A stretch of 6,145 nt of DNA from an uncultured Clostridia bacterium (GTDB taxonomy: Bacteria > Bacillota > Clostridia > Oscillospirales > Acutalibacteraceae): positions 1-6,145 of the forward strand of contig CALAQQ010000206.1 of assembly GCA_937888485.1 (NCBI GenBank), given 5' to 3'. The notes below the pieces were generated by a model, which was given only the letters and a program-made list of their open reading frames with translations, had not been told where the DNA came from and did no database searches. The position numbers and the translations under genes are program-made. This document shows positions 4,843 through 6,145 of this stretch, in pieces (within the stretch, counting starts at the first letter, position 1; every line of letters starts with the position of its first letter).

Positions 4843-6145
4843 ATGAGCAAAAAACCCGTGCTTCTTTGCATAATGGACGGTTTCGGAAGAAACGACAGCG
4901 ATTACGGTAACGCAATCGTTGCCGCAAAAACTCCGAACCTTGATAAGATAATGGCTGAAAATCCCATGACATATATCGGCGCATCAGGTATGGATGTAGG
5001 TCTCCCTGACGGTCAGATGGGTAACAGCGAAGTAGGTCACACCAATATCGGCGCAGGCAGAGTTGTTTATCAGGAGCTTACAAGAATCACAAAGTCAATC
5101 AATGACGGAGATTTCTTTGAAAACGAAGCTCTCCTCGGTGCAATCGAAAACTGCAAGAAGAATAACTCCGCACTTCACCTTATGGGTCTTCTTTCCGACG
5201 GCGGCGTTCACAGCCACAACACACACCTTTACGGTCTTATCAAGATGGCAAAGGATATGGGTCTTGAAAAGATTTTTGTTCATTGCCTCATGGACGGCAG
5301 AGATGTTCCTCCCACCTCGGGCAAGGACTTCGTTGCTGACCTTTATAAGAAATGCGCTGAAATCGGCGCAGGCAAAATTGCAACAATCATGGGCAGATAT
5401 TACGCAATGGACAGAGATAACCGCTGGGAAAGAGTTGTCAAGGCATACGATGCAATGACAAAGTGCGAAGGCGTTAAGTTTGACTGCGGCTGCGAAATGA
5501 TTGAAGAATCATATAAGAATGAAGTTACCGATGAATTCATCATTCCCGCTGTTTCAAAGGATGCACAGCCTGTTTCCGATAACGATTCGGTTGTTTTCTT
5601 CAACTTCCGTCCTGACAGAGCAAGAGAAATCACAAGAGCATTTGTTGATGCAGATTTCAACGGTTTTGAACGTGAACAGCTCAAGGGTCTTTACTATGTA
5701 TGCATGACTCAGTATGATGCAACAATGCCCAACGTTAACGTTGCATTCAAGCCTCAGACTCTTGATAATACTTTCGGCGAATATCTTTCCGCAAAGGGCA
5801 TGACACAGCTCCGTATCGCTGAGACAGAGAAGTATGCTCACGTAACATTCTTCTTCAACGGCGGCGTTGAAAAGCAGTATGACGGTGAGGACAGAATCCT
5901 CGTTAAGTCACCTGCAGTTGCAACTTATGATATGCAGCCCGAAATGAGTGCATATGAAGTAACCGAAAAGCTTCTCGAAGCTATCGGAACAGATAAATAT
6001 GATGTTATCATTCTCAACTACGCAAACTGCGATATGGTTGGTCACACAGGCGTATTTGAAGCAGCTGTTGCAGCAGTTGAAGCTGTTGATACATGCGTTG
6101 GCAAAATCTGCGATGCGGTTTCTGCAAAGGGCGGCGTAATGCTCA
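4843..6145 (+). CDS. gpmI: 2,3-bisphosphoglycerate-independent phosphoglycerate mutase, 3' end cut by window
   Basis: It converts 3-phosphoglycerate to 2-phosphoglycerate through a phosphoserine intermediate and needs metal ions (Mn2+ in well-studied Firmicutes enzymes). The window holds 434 codons; the family is about 510 residues, so roughly 75-80 C-terminal residues lie outside. Motifs seen: metal ligand Asp12 in IMDGFG (10-15), nucleophile Ser62 in GNSEVGH (60-66), then GGVHSH, MDGRDVPP, GRYYAMDRDNRWER, FFNFRPDRARE, AETEKYAHVTFFFNGG and the second metal block NYANCDMVGHTG near residue 395. The last metal ligands (the usual DH and H) fall beyond the edge. The start is chosen from GAAAGGA (4828-4834), 8 bases before ATG. 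The frame is open and unbroken to the edge. It is the third gene of the pgk-tpiA-gpmI run. Confidence 0.97.
   Translation, partial: MSKKPVLLCIMDGFGRNDSDYGNAIVAAKTPNLDKIMAENPMTYIGASGMDVGLPDGQMGNSEVGHTNIGAGRVVYQELTRITKSINDGDFFENEALLGAIENCKKNNSALHLMGLLSDGGVHSHNTHLYGLIKMAKDMGLEKIFVHCLMDGRDVPPTSGKDFVADLYKKCAEIGAGKIATIMGRYYAMDRDNRWERVVKAYDAMTKCEGVKFDCGCEMIEESYKNEVTDEFIIPAVSKDAQPVSDNDSVVFFNFRPDRAREITRAFVDADFNGFEREQLKGLYYVCMTQYDATMPNVNVAFKPQTLDNTFGEYLSAKGMTQLRIAETEKYAHVTFFFNGGVEKQYDGEDRILVKSPAVATYDMQPEMSAYEVTEKLLEAIGTDKYDVIILNYANCDMVGHTGVFEAAVAAVEAVDTCVGKICDAVSAKGGVML

Noticed and set aside
5063..5458. Plus-strand open frame of 131 codons in the right part
   Set aside because: It lies wholly inside gpmI in another frame; gpmI has all family motifs and runs off the edge.

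Overview
The window looks like chromosomal DNA from a gut-type clostridium (Firmicutes, Oscillospiraceae-like; this is inference). The reasons are moderate GC, a uniform GAAAGGA ribosome-binding site 8-10 bases before each start, a pgk-tpiA-gpmI glycolytic gene run, and a cytosolic protein of the glutaminase A / DUF4965 type. No phage, transposase, CRISPR or defence gene is visible.

Layout: bases 1-142 hold phased CGGAAA repeats, the 3' half of a tRNA-Pro(TGG) without its 5' half, and a strong rho-independent terminator. This resembles the relic of a tRNA attachment site. Bases 167-2068 (minus strand) encode a glutaminase A-like protein with its own TTGATT-17-TATAAT promoter. Bases 2069-2693 have no protein gene but are dense in RNA signals: one intact tRNA-Arg(CCT), a 5' fragment and a 3' fragment of the same tRNA, two copies of its terminator, and two related two-hairpin inserts that interrupt the D-arm sequence of the fragments at the same point. 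A minus-strand promoter for the tRNA cluster and a plus-strand promoter for pgk lie back to back at 2521-2634. Bases 2694-6145 (plus strand) carry pgk, tpiA and the first 434 codons of gpmI, which runs off the right edge.

How the genes work together: pgk, tpiA and gpmI cover three steps of the triose section of glycolysis/gluconeogenesis and are probably one operon. gapA is not directly upstream of pgk. The spacers inside the operon hold interleaved inverted repeats (pgk-tpiA) and a GC-rich hairpin with a short T run (tpiA-gpmI) that could set relative expression. The three glycolytic genes share a strongly biased codon choice, as expected for highly expressed genes.

The most unusual part is the tRNA-Arg cluster at 2130-2493. 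The two inserts differ in the sequence of their stems but keep the pairing, and three of the four hairpins show tandem G-A/A-G mismatches on the plus strand. The rest is ordinary core metabolism.
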